Source of the DNA: Prostheceraeus crozeri
Lineage: Eukaryota; Platyhelminthes; Polycladida; Euryleptidae
NCBI GenBank assembly: GCA_907163375.1
Contig: CAJQUW010005703.1
Location: 310,001 to 374,000, forward strand
Reading direction: 5' to 3'
DNA length: 64,000 bases
A program made the position numbers and the translations under genes. Each line of letters starts with the position of its first letter. Positions within the stretch are counted from its first letter, which is position 1. Positions 21,968 to 34,108 of the stretch are shown here, piece after piece. The notes under the pieces are model-generated. The model was not told the DNA's origin and made no database searches. It saw only the letters and a list, made by a program, of their open reading frames with translations.

Positions 21968-22246
21968 TCAAGCGACTGTGGAACACAAAAGTAGAAGTAG
22001 TCTCGATTTCGATTGGGGCATTAGGTGCCCATACTCCCAAACTGGATGGATACTTAGTGAAAGGTCCAGGCGACCACTATAGACCAACTGGTCAAAGCAG
22101 CACTCCATGGTAGTGCCCACATCCTTAGAATGACACTGGATCTCCCTGAGTCCTGGTAGGAATCCGAGGTATAGATTGTGAGTAAAATAGTGACACCGAC
22201 TAAAAGAAATAATAATAACGGTCGTGAATAAAAAAAATGTGTACAA
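21968..22246 (-). pseudogene. possible exon remnant with paired cysteines
   Basis: A minus-strand open frame includes IQCHSKDVGTTMECCFDQLV then YSGRLDLSLSIHPVWEYG. The C..CC pattern followed by alternating hydrophobic residues suggests a secreted or extracellular repeat domain, but I cannot name a family. A pyrimidine-rich TTATTATTATTTCTTTTAG precedes it and could be a splice acceptor. Could well be chance. Confidence 0.2.
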
Positions 22247-22251
22247 TTCAA

Positions 22252-22928
22252 CGTTTCAAGAGCGTTAATAACTTAAGTTATAAAATGAGCAGATGTAGGG
22301 AATGAAAGATATGCTGAGAGTATGTCTTCTTGGCAATGGAAACCGACCAGGTGATGATATGGTATGCAATAAAACATGAAGAAAGTGGTCCCCACACACG
22401 ATCTTATTCATGAGTTTGAGAGACTGTTCGAGTCTTGGATCTTCCAAAGATGGCAACACGTTGCAACTGCTCTGAGAACCACACAAAAGTCAGCAAACTG
22501 TGCAACAAACTGCAGCAAATATATAATTAGTGAGAATAGGAGACTTTACAAACTTTTTCTACATGAATCGGTTTTCTGGTATCATAAATGAAAGCATGCA
22601 GGTTTCCTACAAAATCACATTCATTTTGGACAAATCGTACGACAAATTGTCGAAAATGTTTTTAAACTGTACAAAATTTTCCGTGGAAATTTTCAATCGT
22701 CTAACAGTTTTCTATAATTTTGTCATTCAAACTGAATAATTTATGAAATATTTCTTTGTGATTTCATAAGCAACTTTTGTTCCATAAGCAGAAATGACTG
22801 AGATCATTAAGCAACCTCTTTAAGCCAATTTCGATTGCTTACATTACGATCAACAATCCTAGTCTTTCGGGTTCGTGCATGGACATGTTGATCTCAAGAA
22901 ATGCAATAGAGATGGACACTTTGTACCA
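22252..22928. other. unassigned DNA
   Basis: Short frames only; nothing recognised. Confidence 0.4.
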
Positions 22929-23720
22929 TATAGTAAGCATACTCGTATTAGGTAGAGTGGTAACTCAGCATTTATCAAATCTCCAATGTGCATGCAGTTT
23001 CGATTTCATTAAATGAACTTGAGTTGGTACCCAGTGCCACGTGCAAGATATGCAAATTTTTTACACTTTTGCAGGAAATGTACACAAATTTGAATGATTA
23101 TGATTGTAATACAAAGCAATACAGAATAGTATTCCACAAATCCTCCAAGTCATGACAACTTGGAGAGGCAACATAGTTTGTTGAATTAACAATTCGAGGG
23201 GTTGGCATACTATAACTAAAAGCTCAGCTTTAACATAGTAAGATTATTAAACTGCCACTGAAAGAGCAAAACATCGTAATTAAAGAAACTTCAGATCATA
23301 CAATCAACTTTAAAAGATGTAAATAGGTCCACATTACTATTCAGATTCAAGAAATGACACATTGTGAATTATTAATCATGCCGATGAAAATTGAATTAAA
23401 ATCATGTCACCTTAGCCAAGAAGCTCTCAATGAGATCTCACCTTTTCCTTGAAGACTTGCATGGACTTGCATCATAATGATGTTAGTGAAATTTCCTTGA
23501 TCATCAGCCTATTTTCCGCTTGATTAAGATGCTTCATTCCTTCTGATATCCAACTTGTTTCATACTACTTACAACGGGGAGTCATCTCGGTAGTATTTAA
23601 ATTGGCAAAATTTTGACATTTTTAAAAGTGCTCAAATAATTTTTTGGACCACGGGAACGTAATCTCCGCAGAAAACTGAATCTTTTGATATAAAAATGTT
23701 CACTGTATGCAGACACCCTA
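22929..23720. repeat. hAT-N3 element, one end decayed
   Basis: Reads from CATATAGTAAGCATACTCGT and AGGTAGAGTGGTAACTC through the family interior to GGGAACGTAATCTCCGCA and ACTGTATGCAGACACC, where the terminal GTCGACACTCTACC is lost. Orientation opposite to the 5602 copy. Confidence 0.7.
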
Positions 23721-24417
23721 GCTCTTAACCTTTCATAAATCACAGCATGTACATCAGTGACTAACAGTTTTGCAATTCAAGCTAATCCTTCTTTTCTGAA
23801 TTCATCTAATCACTGCTCGCTAAACCTTCGGCAAGCGAATGACAAGAGATAGGGAAAGAGCAGATCGAATCCCCTGTGACATAGGTCAGACAAGGATCAG
23901 AATATTTTTCTATATTGAGGTTGAAGGACGGAAACCATCTCATTACTTGCTTGTCAATTTCAACCAGCTTTAAGATCACTACAAGCAGTGAGCGAGGCAC
24001 TTGCCTTTCACTTATCTATCTCCGTTTAGCTAATAGTCTTCCCTCTCTCCTACGACAGAAGCATTTCGCTTGAAGGATATCGTGGATGGAATCTCCGCGC
24101 AGTGTAATTCACCCGACACCCTTGAACCAGAAGCTAGGGGCCTGTAAATTAGCGTGGACGAGAATTGACGATATTGAAAGGAAGCACTTGATGTAGTTGT
24201 AGTTCTAAAGAAAGACAAGTTGTCCTTGTAATGAAGACAATACGCGAAATAATGAATTTAGACAATAGGAAGCGAATTGTTTGAAATTGTGTGATATTCT
24301 CATACTTTGATGTCATTTGGCAGGATTGTGGAAATAATCGACTGACGACGACTTTAAATACGATAATAGAGCAGTGCCGGATTCACATGGTTATTATTAT
24401 TGTCAAAATCTGATGCA
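23721..24417. other. unassigned DNA
   Basis: A 62-codon minus-strand frame at 24030-24218 has no recognisable domain. Nothing else. Confidence 0.4.
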
Positions 24418-24490
24418 GTCTCCGTGGCACAGTGTTAAGTGCTTGGCCTAGCGATCTTTATGTTCACAGGTTGAACCCCGACATCGCACT
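24418..24490 (+). mobile_element. SINE-1 head, copy b
   Basis: GTCTCCGTGGCACAGTGTTA and AGTGCTTGGCCTAGCGATCT match the tRNA-like head of the copy at 1979; ACAGGTTGAACCCCG is a box B-like stretch. The body after 24490 does not match the other copies, so it may be a subfamily with a different 3' part running into the CT-rich array. Confidence 0.65.
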
Positions 24491-24631
24491 TGAACGATAC
24501 GGTCCTCACTCGATTTATGAAAATGAAGAAGACTCATCATCCACTCCACTATCTTATCCCTGTCAGACAGGAAGACATCAACATCAGGTCTGTAACTTCA
24601 AGTGATGGAATTCATTTGAAAATAAAAAACC

Positions 24632-24865
24632 TCACTTTCTCTCTCTCTTTCCCTCCCTCTCCTTCCCTCTACCCTCCCTCTACCCTCCCTCTCCCTCTTT
24701 CCCTCCCTCTCCTTCCCTCTCCCTCTACCCTCCCTCTACCTCCCTCTCCCTCTTTCCCTCCCTCTCCTTCCCTCTCCCTCCCTCTCCCTACATCTCTCCC
24801 TCCCTCTCCCTACATCTCTCCCTCCCTCTCCCCCTCTTTCTACCCATACTCTCTCTTTCTCACTC
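24632..24865. repeat. CT-rich microsatellite
   Basis: About 230 bases of near-pure pyrimidine on the plus strand, built from CCCTCCCTCT and CTCCCTCTACC blocks. It creates a proline/serine/leucine-rich open frame (24490-24906) that has no other coding sign. Confidence 0.95.
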
Positions 24866-24901
24866 ATTTTTCTCGTTTTTTGAGCTCAAATGTCAGCAAG
24901 C

Positions 24902-25240
24902 AGTGAATTTTTGTATCAAAGGATTCAGTTTTTTGCGGAGATTGCGTTCCTGCGGTCTGAAAATATTTGATCACTTTTTAAGAAGCTATTTTTTTGCAAA
25001 TTATTCCTGTGTTTATATACTATTGACATGATAGCTATTATGCACTTCTATATCAGTAGTATAAAGCTTACTAGATATGAAAAGGACCGGTATCTTGATT
25101 AAGTGGAAATTGATTTGAGTATCAAGGAAATTCCATGAACCGCATTGTATTGGAAAAGTTGAGATTTTGAAATTTTATTGTGTGTCTTCGCTGAAATTTC
25201 AAGTCATTACTTCAATTTCCATCGGGATTGAGCTCAAATA
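24902..25240. repeat. old hAT-N3 fragment
   Basis: GCGGAGATTGCGTTCCTGCG, CAGTAGTATAAAGCTTACT and GGTATCTTGATTAAGTGG are diverged versions of hAT-N3 internal blocks. Confidence 0.6.
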
Positions 25241-25309
25241 GAGCAAAATAATGATTTGCTTGGAGGTTGTCCAACACAATTTACTGCTTGCTCGCAGTCA
25301 GAGAGTAAG

Positions 25310-26222
25310 TACTATGGTACGTAGATTGTTGACTCAAAAAATATCAGCATACAGTGAGACATCCTAGCTGAAATTTCAAGTTTTTAATTCAATTTTCATA
25401 GGCGTCATTGATAAAATTTTAAAAAATTATCTGTTTACAGTGAAAATTTTTACATGAAAGGTTTTTTGCGGAGATTACGTTCCCGTGGTCCAGAAACTTC
25501 TTTGAGCACTTTTGAAAAAAGTCAAAATTTGCCAATTTGTATACTACCGAGATGACTCTCCTATATAAGTAGTATGAAACAAGTTGGATGTCAAAAGGAA
25601 TGAACATTTGGTAATAAGCATCCTAACTAAGCGGAAATCAAGCTGATTATCAAGGGAATTTCATGAACCGCATTATAATGGAAATCATCATGAAAAGGTC
25701 ACGATATTATTCGTGCTTTCTTGGGTGAAATTTCAAGTTTTTAATTCAATTTTCACCAGCATGATTTTATGATTCACTTAATTCATGTTTTATTTCTAGA
25801 ATCTGAATAGTGATGTGGAACCATTTACATCTTTCAAAGTTAATTGAAATCATTGTCTTTGATTATGTGATTTTGCTCTGCCAGTGGCAGGTTGCCTGTG
25901 GTATGATCACGCTTAAGAAAATTCTCTTGAAGTTGAGCATGAAAGTAATAGGAACCCATCGAATTGCTAATTTAACAAACATTACTTCCAAGGCTGTCAT
26001 GAGAATCTGTGAAATACCATCATTCTTTCTGCATTACAATCATGATCACTCGACAATTCTTTTGGAATTTCTGCAAAACTGCAAAAATTTGCATATCTCA
26101 CATTTGGCAACAATTAGCACCTTGTATGTCCCTCGAGTTCATTTGATAAAATCGAAAGTGTATACACATTGGGGATTTAATAAATGCGGAGTTACCACTC
26201 TACCTGATATATCTACTCTATG
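25310..26222. mobile_element. hAT-N3 element with internal duplication at left
   Basis: A short left piece (ACGTAGATTGTTGACTC, 25320-25420) is followed by a second, longer copy from about 25430 to the right end ACCACTCTACCTGATATATC and TACTCTATG. The plus strand contains a 137-codon open frame (25810-26223) whose first ~60 codons are also open in the relatives at 50242-50436 and 61273-61467 (minus). No domain recognised; it ends inside the terminal repeat, which argues against a real gene. Confidence 0.7.
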
Positions 26223-26511
26223 ATAGAAAACATCAGCAGTCATGCTCTTTCATAGGAGGGGGTCCTTTTGTATTGAGCATCTCTCCTCTTTGACTTAGGA
26301 TAAAGGTGAATGAAGCTGTATGAATGACTGCACAACATTTTCATAGAATTTTCGATGAATATGTGTAAATTTTTCAATGGACAGGATATGTGTATACTTT
26401 TTCCTCGCTGATTAGCTTCGAACGACTTTGGTCAGAAGTGCTTGCTATCTTTGTCGAAAAAAATAAGGCCACCTTAACGAAGCCTTTGTCAGTCTACAAA
26501 ACTGTATTTTC

Positions 26512-27074
26512 CACAGAATAAAATATTTTGTTTATCTGCTTCGGTTTGCTAGAAGTGTGATTAATACGAAATTGACGGCACATCGAGGAACCTATTAAGT
26601 GGGCAAAAAGGAATTCCTAATACCTTACAGAGATAGGAAAAAAGTCGTGCGTCGCTTGCGGAATAATGTAAGTTCCAGGAAAGTGCTTCGATTGCCAAAA
26701 TTCCTTCAGATTCGAAGAATTCAGATCATTGCGCACAAGTTTTCTCCATAATGTTGGCCCTTCCGATCATTATTAAAAAAAGTAGCAGGCGTACGATAAT
26801 AAATTCACTTGATGCTTTCACATCCTCTCCTCGGCATTGCTCATTGTATAGTGCATACACTGAATCCAAGCCAGGGATCGATGTGTGTTTTGGTGTGTAC
26901 GAAGTGATATCACAGCACACACGCATCTCTCACTGGCTCTACTGTCCTCTGCTGGCAGCTTATTGTTAAGGAGCAACTTGTCTGATTCTGTGATATGCCA
27001 TTTCGATATTAAGGTTACATACAATTCTTCCTTTCTAGGAAACCGAAACGCGTGCAGATGAATCTAATGCTGTG
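26512..27074 (+). mobile_element. hAT-N2 element, complete, with 8-bp target duplication
   Basis: Runs from CACAGAATAAAATATTTTG to GATGAATCTAATGCTGTG. GTATTTTC lies immediately on each side (26504-26511 and 27075-27082), the 8-bp duplication expected of hAT insertions. It shares an internal block (CCTTACAGAGATAGGAAA) with hAT-N1, so the two families are related. Non-coding. Confidence 0.92.
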
Positions 27075-27082
27075 GTATTTTC

Positions 27083-27632
27083 ACTTCAGGAGATAGTTTC
27101 TGACGATAATTCGAATGCCTCGATGGAATTACCTCACTTTTGCATGCCCTATTAATTCTGCACTAAAATGAAGTAATCTTCAGTTAGAAAGTAAACTTTG
27201 CCTGATTCGTGTAAGAAGTAGCAGATGACTGTCGATGATAATTGACATAGATATCTGTGACGTTCAGCTGAGTATCAACAACCTTGCATTCCCTGGGGGA
27301 TTCGTTTAGTCATGTCATTTGTCAATTTGAAACGCAGCAACAAGTGTTGTTGACAGAGAAGAAAAATTTCAGTTTTCAACATCACATTGAGAAGAAAATA
27401 TTCGCTTTTGTTAAGTGTGGAATTTTACTTAAAAATTAGAGCTGCATTGCACATTGATATTTCAGAGCGCTTTCTTGCATACTTCTCACCATAGAAATTC
27501 GACTTTTCGCTTTGTTTAAGTTGGTTCAGCCACTGTACTATGCGCCGATTGCTAGATCGTTAGAAGAGGCAAATTGATGAAACATGGAACAATTGTAGAT
27601 TCATGCGTGTTCCCACAGATTTAGATTGATTT
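27083..27632. other. unassigned DNA
   Basis: Nothing recognised beyond a short CGCCGATTGCTAGATC motif also found at 34992. Confidence 0.4.
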
Positions 27633-27917
27633 CCACAGATTAGGCATTAGATTGTTTAACCGCATCACTTTGCTAGAAGTGCAAACTGATTCAAAACAAT
27701 GGCACATGCAGGAACTTAATAAGTGGGCAAACAAGAAATTTTCAATACCTTGCAGAGATAGGAAAATAGTCGTTCGTCGTTTGCGGATTGCTGTGAATTC
27801 CCTCAAAATGCTCCGATCGCCACGACTCCTTCAGATTCGAAGAATTCAGATCATTGCGCAGAAGTTTTCTCGATAATGTTCGGCCCTCCGATCAGTATTT
27901 AAAAGTTAGCAGGCGGT
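27633..27917 (-). repeat. hAT-N1, one half
   Basis: CACAGATTAGGCATTAGATT then ATCACTTTGCTAGAAGTGC to TAGCAGGCGG matches the 3' half of the family; the GACAGGTCG end is missing. Confidence 0.7.
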
Positions 27918-28531
27918 TCCAATTTATTTTCACCTTTGTACCTTGATCGTGATTTATTTCAAATAACGTCATATACAAAGCTTTTACAAAGCTCATCGTA
28001 ACTTTATTGGTCATATTAACTTTCACATTCATCAATTTGTGTTCTGCAATGCTTTGATTTCTATTCAATATGTATAGTAAATGCTAACTTTATACTTACT
28101 TGTCTAAGAATTAAATTACTGAAATCTGCGGAAGTTATAGGCATCAGGCATTGCAAATTATTTTATCAAAATGATTTTACATCGAAATAGAAATGAAAAC
28201 AACCGTGAATCTTGACAAAGTTCACTGTCAAAGTACCTGCACCTTAACCATTGTCAACCGCTGGAAGCCGACATCTTAAGTTAGTCCACAACGTAATACC
28301 GTTGTTCTAAACCATCATGTGGGATCAACTATCCCGCATTTACTTAATATGATAAATATGAACTATTCCATTCATTGTACTTGCGCTGATGTCATTAGCA
28401 ATGCAAATTTATATTTAGATCAGCAATTTCCCATGTCCCTAAATTGACTTCTTTTGGAGAATGTCTGTCATATATCTTTGAGATATTTAACTATGATAAT
28501 CTCCGAAAGATTGAACTCGCATTGTTATCCG
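27918..28531. other. unassigned DNA
   Basis: Nothing recognised. Confidence 0.4.
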
Positions 28532-28549
28532 AAATCATATCTTTAATTT

Positions 28550-28724
28550 CTTCTTCTTCTTCATCGTCCGCGCTTGATTATTTCCACTAGTTGGGGTATG
28601 CGGCCCGAATCCTGGTCACCGGAAGCTCCTGCCTAGAGGGTCCACTCGTAATGTCTTCTGTATGCAGTCCATCCATCGCTTCCTCGGTCGCTCCTTTGTC
28701 TTTTTCCCTGCACCAGTGCATCGC
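28550..28724 (-). mobile_element. 5'-truncated LINE 3' end with perfect 18-bp target duplication
   Basis: The minus strand encodes the end of a non-LTR retrotransposon ORF2, GKKTKERPRKRWMDCIQKTL then RVDPLGRSFR and a stop. A ~65-base 3' UTR and a (GAA)n tail follow. The RPRKRWMDC motif is common at LINE ORF2 C-termini. AAATCATATCTTTAATTT flanks it at 28532-28549 and 28725-28742 without a mismatch, the product of target-primed reverse transcription. Only 175 bases were inserted. The clade cannot be told from this much. Confidence 0.88.
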
Positions 28725-28742
28725 AAATCATATCTTTAATTT

Positions 28743-29122
28743 AAATTTAATAATTTAAGTAAAATTCAACAAAATTGTAAAATTCTCCAATTTACCGAAA
28801 TTTAAGTCTTAAATTGAAATTTATAGAACAGCTATCAATGAGGAAATTGAAATAGGAATTTCTAAATTCAAACGAATAGTTTCTTAAATCTCTGCAAAGA
28901 TTTTCATTCTTTACCAATAGAAACAGCCTTTGCTTTGCCAGAAAAACAGCCAATGAAACAGCCCTAGCCTTTGAAAAACTCCATTTATTTTACAAATGCA
29001 TTCTTATGCCTAGTAGCAGACTTTGAAAACTTTCCAAAGACTGGATGTGAAGAAAAATATCAATTCTTACAACATTCTTCGTAAGCTTCGCCTGGTGTGA
29101 TGAGATACTGTACAATGTTGAG
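28743..29122. other. unassigned DNA
   Basis: AT-rich; nothing recognised. Confidence 0.4.
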
Positions 29123-29945
29123 CTATGGCATTATTTGGATCAAAATTTTGAACAGCTCTTTTATGTTCTTTACATCAAACCTATGACCTGTCTCACCTAT
29201 ACAAAATTTAGGACAACTTTTACAATTAATACGATGAACACCGCCTGTGGGTTTCATACAATTACTGTGGACAAGTTGATACTTAATACTGTTAGGAAAT
29301 CGGAACACGACTTTGAAATCGTAGTGCCTGGCCTGATGGTGGTTACTAGGACTATCCTCAGACTTGAACAATTGAAGCACAACAATTCCTTGGCAGCCGT
29401 AGACACTGCGTTTCGCCCTACAAGGGTTGTCAGTACGGCTGGGAGTGGCCCAAACTATCTTAAAATATCTAGAATGGCTGAACGCGGCACGGCAAAGCCT
29501 GGATAAACAAACGCAGAGAAGCCTGTTGTGCAGTCATTCACTTTATTCAGCCATTCTAGACATTCTAAGCTAGTTTGGGCCATTCCGAGCCGTACTGAAG
29601 AGCCTTGTTGGGCGAAACGCAGCGTCTGCGGCTGCCAAGGAAGTGTTGTGCTTAAATTGTTCAAGTCTGAGGACATCTTTCTATTCAACGCGCAGGCGAA
29701 CTGGCACTCTGCAATCTTTAAGATACATAGGGTACAGACAAAAAATAGTCACGCTTTCCGAATCACCGAAGCGGGCCACAGGCTTGAAATAGTAAGACTT
29801 AGGCTTAGACAATGCCTTCTTTAAAACATGGTGAGGATAAGCAAGCTTCATAAGCGATTTAAACACAAAATCAATTTCAACATCAAGATACTTGGGACCG
29901 CCTATGCGAAGCGCACGAATATCTGTCGTTGATATGATCTCGATA
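29123..29945 (-). mobile_element. Penelope-like retroelement fossil split by a foldback insert
   Basis: On the minus strand, the linker region (RALRIGGPKYLDVEIDFVFK, LAYPHHVLKKALSKPKSYYF) lies at about 29690-29945. The GIY-YIG part (KVVFRFPNSIKYQLVHS, GGVHRINCKSCPKFCIGETG) lies at about 29123-29350. A 321-bp inverted-repeat element separates them. The reverse transcriptase core is not seen. Broken, several breaks. Confidence 0.75.
29354..29674. repeat. foldback element inside the Penelope-like fossil
   Basis: Arms 29354-29480 and 29550-29674 are reverse complements (CTCAGACTTGAACAATTGAA against TTAAATTGTTCAAGTCTGAG; CTTGGCAGCCGTAGACACTG against CAGCGTCTGCGGCTGCCAAG) at roughly 85-90% identity, with a ~70-base centre. 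GGACTATC on the left and GGACATCT on the right may be an eroded target duplication. Confidence 0.8.
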
Positions 29946-29980
29946 TATAGTGTCGTATAGACGATGACTGTCGTTGGCAT

Positions 29981-31596
29981 CTGAAAGGCCTCGTACTAAA
30001 AATGGTTGCTTTGAAAAAGCAATAACATCGTTTTTTGCGTGTTCCTCAAGGCAAATAAAACAATGTTCATTCATGCATGCCATTTCTCTTAAGCAACATT
30101 TTGACCTGCATCTTTTCGGAAAAACATTTGAGATAAATTTGCTACCATCAAGAAAGAGGAGATCAATACGATTCCAAGGGGCCAACCTCGTGCGATGCCT
30201 AGAACGCCTGGAAATTACATTAAAAAACAAAAGTTGTGTAATATATATTTGAAGAATTGAAAATCATCATTGCAAATATGTGATGGTCAAGTTACGTAAT
30301 ACATTAAAGGAAAAGTCACGTTTAGTCAGCAACATGAGAAGAATCATCGGTTCCAGGTACTGTTGACAATACTTGTGGTGCCAGGAAAAAACGTCGCGAG
30401 AAGTATACGATCGAGGCTGCAAAAACCGACCACTATCAGAAATATGAGGACAGAAACTTTAAAGAGGATGATCAGGATTTAATGTGAAGGCTCTAATTTG
30501 AAAATTAATTCATGACTAAATTAAACCGAAGCATGAAATGCTAAAAAAACCGAAGAATCAGTTCACAAATAAGTTAGTAAAAGTTCATGCCCTGAGGCGG
30601 ATGAAGAGTAAGATACATAGTGCACACATAAAGGTCAGACGAACAAAACTTAAGGAGAATGGAAAAAATATGTTTCTTGTGTATGTGCACGTGTCTCTCT
30701 CTCTCTCTTTGTGGTAATGCATTGAGTGGTAGAGTACTGTGGATTTGGTTAGAGTTGTCGTGTCAATTATATCAAACTACCTCCCACACGAAATGAACCT
30801 GGAAAAAGCTTTTTTTTCGTTGAAAGCTGCGTTGTACATGCTCAAATATGGGAGATACAAACGGCTGAAACAAGATTTTTAAGAATCAAATCCTGATTTT
30901 TTTGCAGTTCATCGCAGTAGATGAAGAAAAGACAGCATCTTTGAAAATAGTGTTCCTACATCTTGATGTCATTAAATGTACGTGACAGAGTCTGATCGTC
31001 TCACAAACCAAACGTTTCGGGAAAATTGATGAAATTGCACATTTTACTTAAAGCAAAGTAGTTTAAAGACGTGAAATTTTATTTGTTTTTTGTTTTGCCA
31101 CATCAGTTTTGTACATGTACTTTCTTCAAGAAGTGTATCCTTAGTTCACTTTTGTTCATTGAATTCTAATATCAGTTAAATGATAAATGCAGAGTTGAAT
31201 GACTTGAAAGACGGTACAAACAAACCGTTTTATGACAACTGTGATGAATAAGAAGTTTTCTTCCTCAGAATATATGGATACAACTGCCTCACAGACAGTT
31301 AATTAAATGGTTCATAGATCACAATGAAGTTTTCTTTCGATGAAAAGTTAGACAATTCATGCTTTTGTTGATTAATGAAGGCAATAGTACCAATGTGAGC
31401 CACAGACTGAAGAGACAGGTACATAAATTGCAATTTTCTAGCTGTGACATCTATTGGACAGAGAGTGTGTCTCGCTACAGAATTCTAAGACAGCAAACAC
31501 AAAATGGAGGTTTTACAATAAGTGGGATCATTTCAGGCCATTTTAAGAAATATTCTATTCGTCATACCAACATCTGCAGCGACGTATTTCTAGGTC
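29981..31596. other. unassigned DNA
   Basis: Opposed open frames at 29883-30252 have no recognisable domain. A short charged frame around 30334-30485 (KKRREKYTIEAAKTDHYQKY) is unidentified. A (CT)n run lies near 30692-30708. No gene supported. Confidence 0.4.
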
Positions 31597-32000
31597 GGAA
31601 CCACAGAGATAAATTGCCTTGTCTGCGTATTTGGGTCTAGAGATGATAACTCTCCTCAATACTGATGGTAACGGCCAGAACTAGTCTCGAGGGGCAAGAA
31701 GATCAATTTTCTATTGAAGGAAATGCAAATTCAAGCCTGAATTCTGACAAACCGGTAGATTGACAGCACATTTAACGCACGCAGTCAGTAAATTTAGATC
31801 ATGAAGAGTCGAACTGTGTGAGGAATATTTCCATTTGACGAATTTATCACGGAGGAAAATTGAGTTTAAGACAAGCATCTTTTCGCTTGACGGGCTTGCC
31901 TGCAATGTGACCGTTGAGGTTCTGGTGTTCATTGATGAGGATGCGCGCGTTTGCCCAATCACAAGCCAAAGAGAAACGAATATCTATGTCAATCTTCATC
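31597..32000 (+). repeat. MITE family rep-U, right end lost
   Basis: Starts GGAACCACAGAGATAAATT. GATGATAACTCTCCTCAATA, GCCTGAATTCTGAC and ACGAATATCTATG appear in the same order, inverted, at 60214-60733. Homology stops near 32000. Confidence 0.7.
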
Positions 32001-34002
32001 GCACTGTTAGATTGGGCTGGGGCCAGGCATGGGCCCTGAAATGTGTAGCACCTGGGCCGATATTCATCATGTCTGAAATTACATTCCCTCATTTCATCAT
32101 TTAAATTCTCTGAATCAATTTATGGGATGGCTTATCAACATGATCCTTAATTCAGCAATAATAATAATAACAAAGACAGCGGTATATGACGAGAAAATCA
32201 AAAACATAAGAATCAGTGGCCGCATGTATTTATCAATTGTCTCACTGTCAAATCACAAGAGCCAATTGGATGTTTAGTTTAACTTTTTGCTTTGTGACTT
32301 CATTTTTGTAGGAAGTTTAGAAGAATAATCAGCTATCGACACATCAGATGGGATGCAGATAAAATGTGATAGACAACCGCGCTATACATGCACAATGTTC
32401 TTTATTTATGTGTATTATACACTGCATGGTCCAAAATTCACCTTGCTGCTGAACAGTAATCAATTTGCCTGCAGATGTTACATAGGCCATACAGAATGCA
32501 ATCATATAATCAATAACCCTGTGGGAACGTAGCTCACTAATATCAAGAGATTATCTGGTGAGTTAGCGATTTTGTAGCTAAATCTATTCTTGCTCAATTT
32601 TGCAACAAAATCATCGCTACATGTGAAAGTCGCCTTTATTATTTTTAGAAGTTCGTCTAAAATCCAAAAGCGATAGGTGGCGAGTACGTTGCTATAACTA
32701 ATTGATAGATGTTTGTTAGCTAATTTGAGCTGATTTTTCACCAACCGACGAAATAGTGAATGTTGTAGCAACTAATTAGTGGTAAGTAGTAATGTTCGTA
32801 TATTGCCTTCACATGAAAATAAATTGTATACTCAGTTTGATCTGTTAAAAAGGGATCATTTTAATTCACGAAAGCTTAAACTAAAAAGGTATTTATCTTC
32901 CATAAATGTCGCAGTAAATACTATGAAATTATTCAAATATCTGTTATTGCTGTAAATTATTGAATGTCAAGAGATGTAATGAAAATTGATATAAGCGGAT
33001 TCTCTCTATTCTTATCATTATCAAGTAATGTGAATCTGCCCTTATTTTCTAGATAGATTAGCCATATATGGGCAATAGTGAGGATGTGAGGGAGAAAATA
33101 GAGCCTCGGCTGTAAAGGTGGATTACTAAAGAGATGTAGAAGGTGGCACATAGAGCGCGAATTTGCGAATTGTCGCCGGCGAACTTCGCTAGCGAATATG
33201 CCGCAAATATGACTGAACTGTAACATGATATTCTGCAGCTGACATCCGCCAGTCTTTCGCAAGATTCGCTCCCACAGGGAATCAGCTTTCTAGAATGATT
33301 TTTAAGGCGATTGCTGCTGCCACGTACAGCATGTCTGATGATGGTTTCTGAACTTTGAACGTGATTCTATATCAATTTAACCGCAAAATAGTCGAATGCC
33401 TTTAGACTTAGCACTTTTCACTTAATTATACGGAGTATTAAAAAGTCCATTTTCACCGCTATCTTTAATCTACACGGTGCGTCAGAACCAACTTATTATG
33501 TTTTGAGATCCACCAGAGCTGCGACCTAAATTGTATTAATCTACAGTGTATTACGATTCTATTCATGTCAATTTTAAAAAAATCGATCGGTGAAATTTCG
33601 AGAAAATTTCGATTAAACACTTCGTACTACTTTTACCAATATTCTAAGTAGTAGGTCATAAAATGCATACGAATCCAATATGATTACCATTATTTTTTCA
33701 AAAAATTGAGTCAATATGATAGCCTAAGACGGAATTTCATCGCTTGTTTCATTTTATTTGGTCTACTTTATTGACATTAATCTGTAGATACCGTATTCAT
33801 GGGTGGGATCATAGGTGGGCTTATATAAAATTCAGCTCTTTGATATTAAAATTATGTTCAATAAAATCACCTTCTAATATATTGCAAATCAGCAAGCATG
33901 TGATTCAGATCATTTCTAGCCTTGCTACATGTCTTCCCTGATTAAAGTACATGCACAAACGTAATTCAAACAATTTATTTTGTATTTATTTTGAAAAGGA
34001 AC
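32001..34002. other. unassigned DNA
   Basis: Several minus-strand frames of 90-100 codons show no domain. 33420-33720 is AT-rich with ATTTCGAGAAAATTTCG-type repeats weakly like 43246-43560. No gene supported. Confidence 0.4.
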
Positions 34003-34108
34003 CAGGTAGAACTCGGCAGGCGCGTTGATTCGCAGAGTACATAATTCTGTGAAAGCATCTTTTCCGGTCTCGTTCCCTGCAGAAATTCGCTCTGATTGTC
34101 GGATATGG
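34003..34108 (-). repeat. FB1 end fragment
   Basis: GGTAGAACTCGGCAGGCGCG, GGTCTCGTTCCCTGCAGAAA and TTCGCTCTGATTGTCGGATA correspond to the terminal ~105 bases of FB1. Confidence 0.7.

Noticed and set aside
24490-24906. 138-codon Pro/Ser/Leu-rich frame
   Set aside because: It runs through the CT-rich microsatellite.
30334-30485. Charged frame KKRREKYTIEAAKTDHYQKY
   Set aside because: About 50 codons, no domain, no repeat partner; cannot be told from chance.
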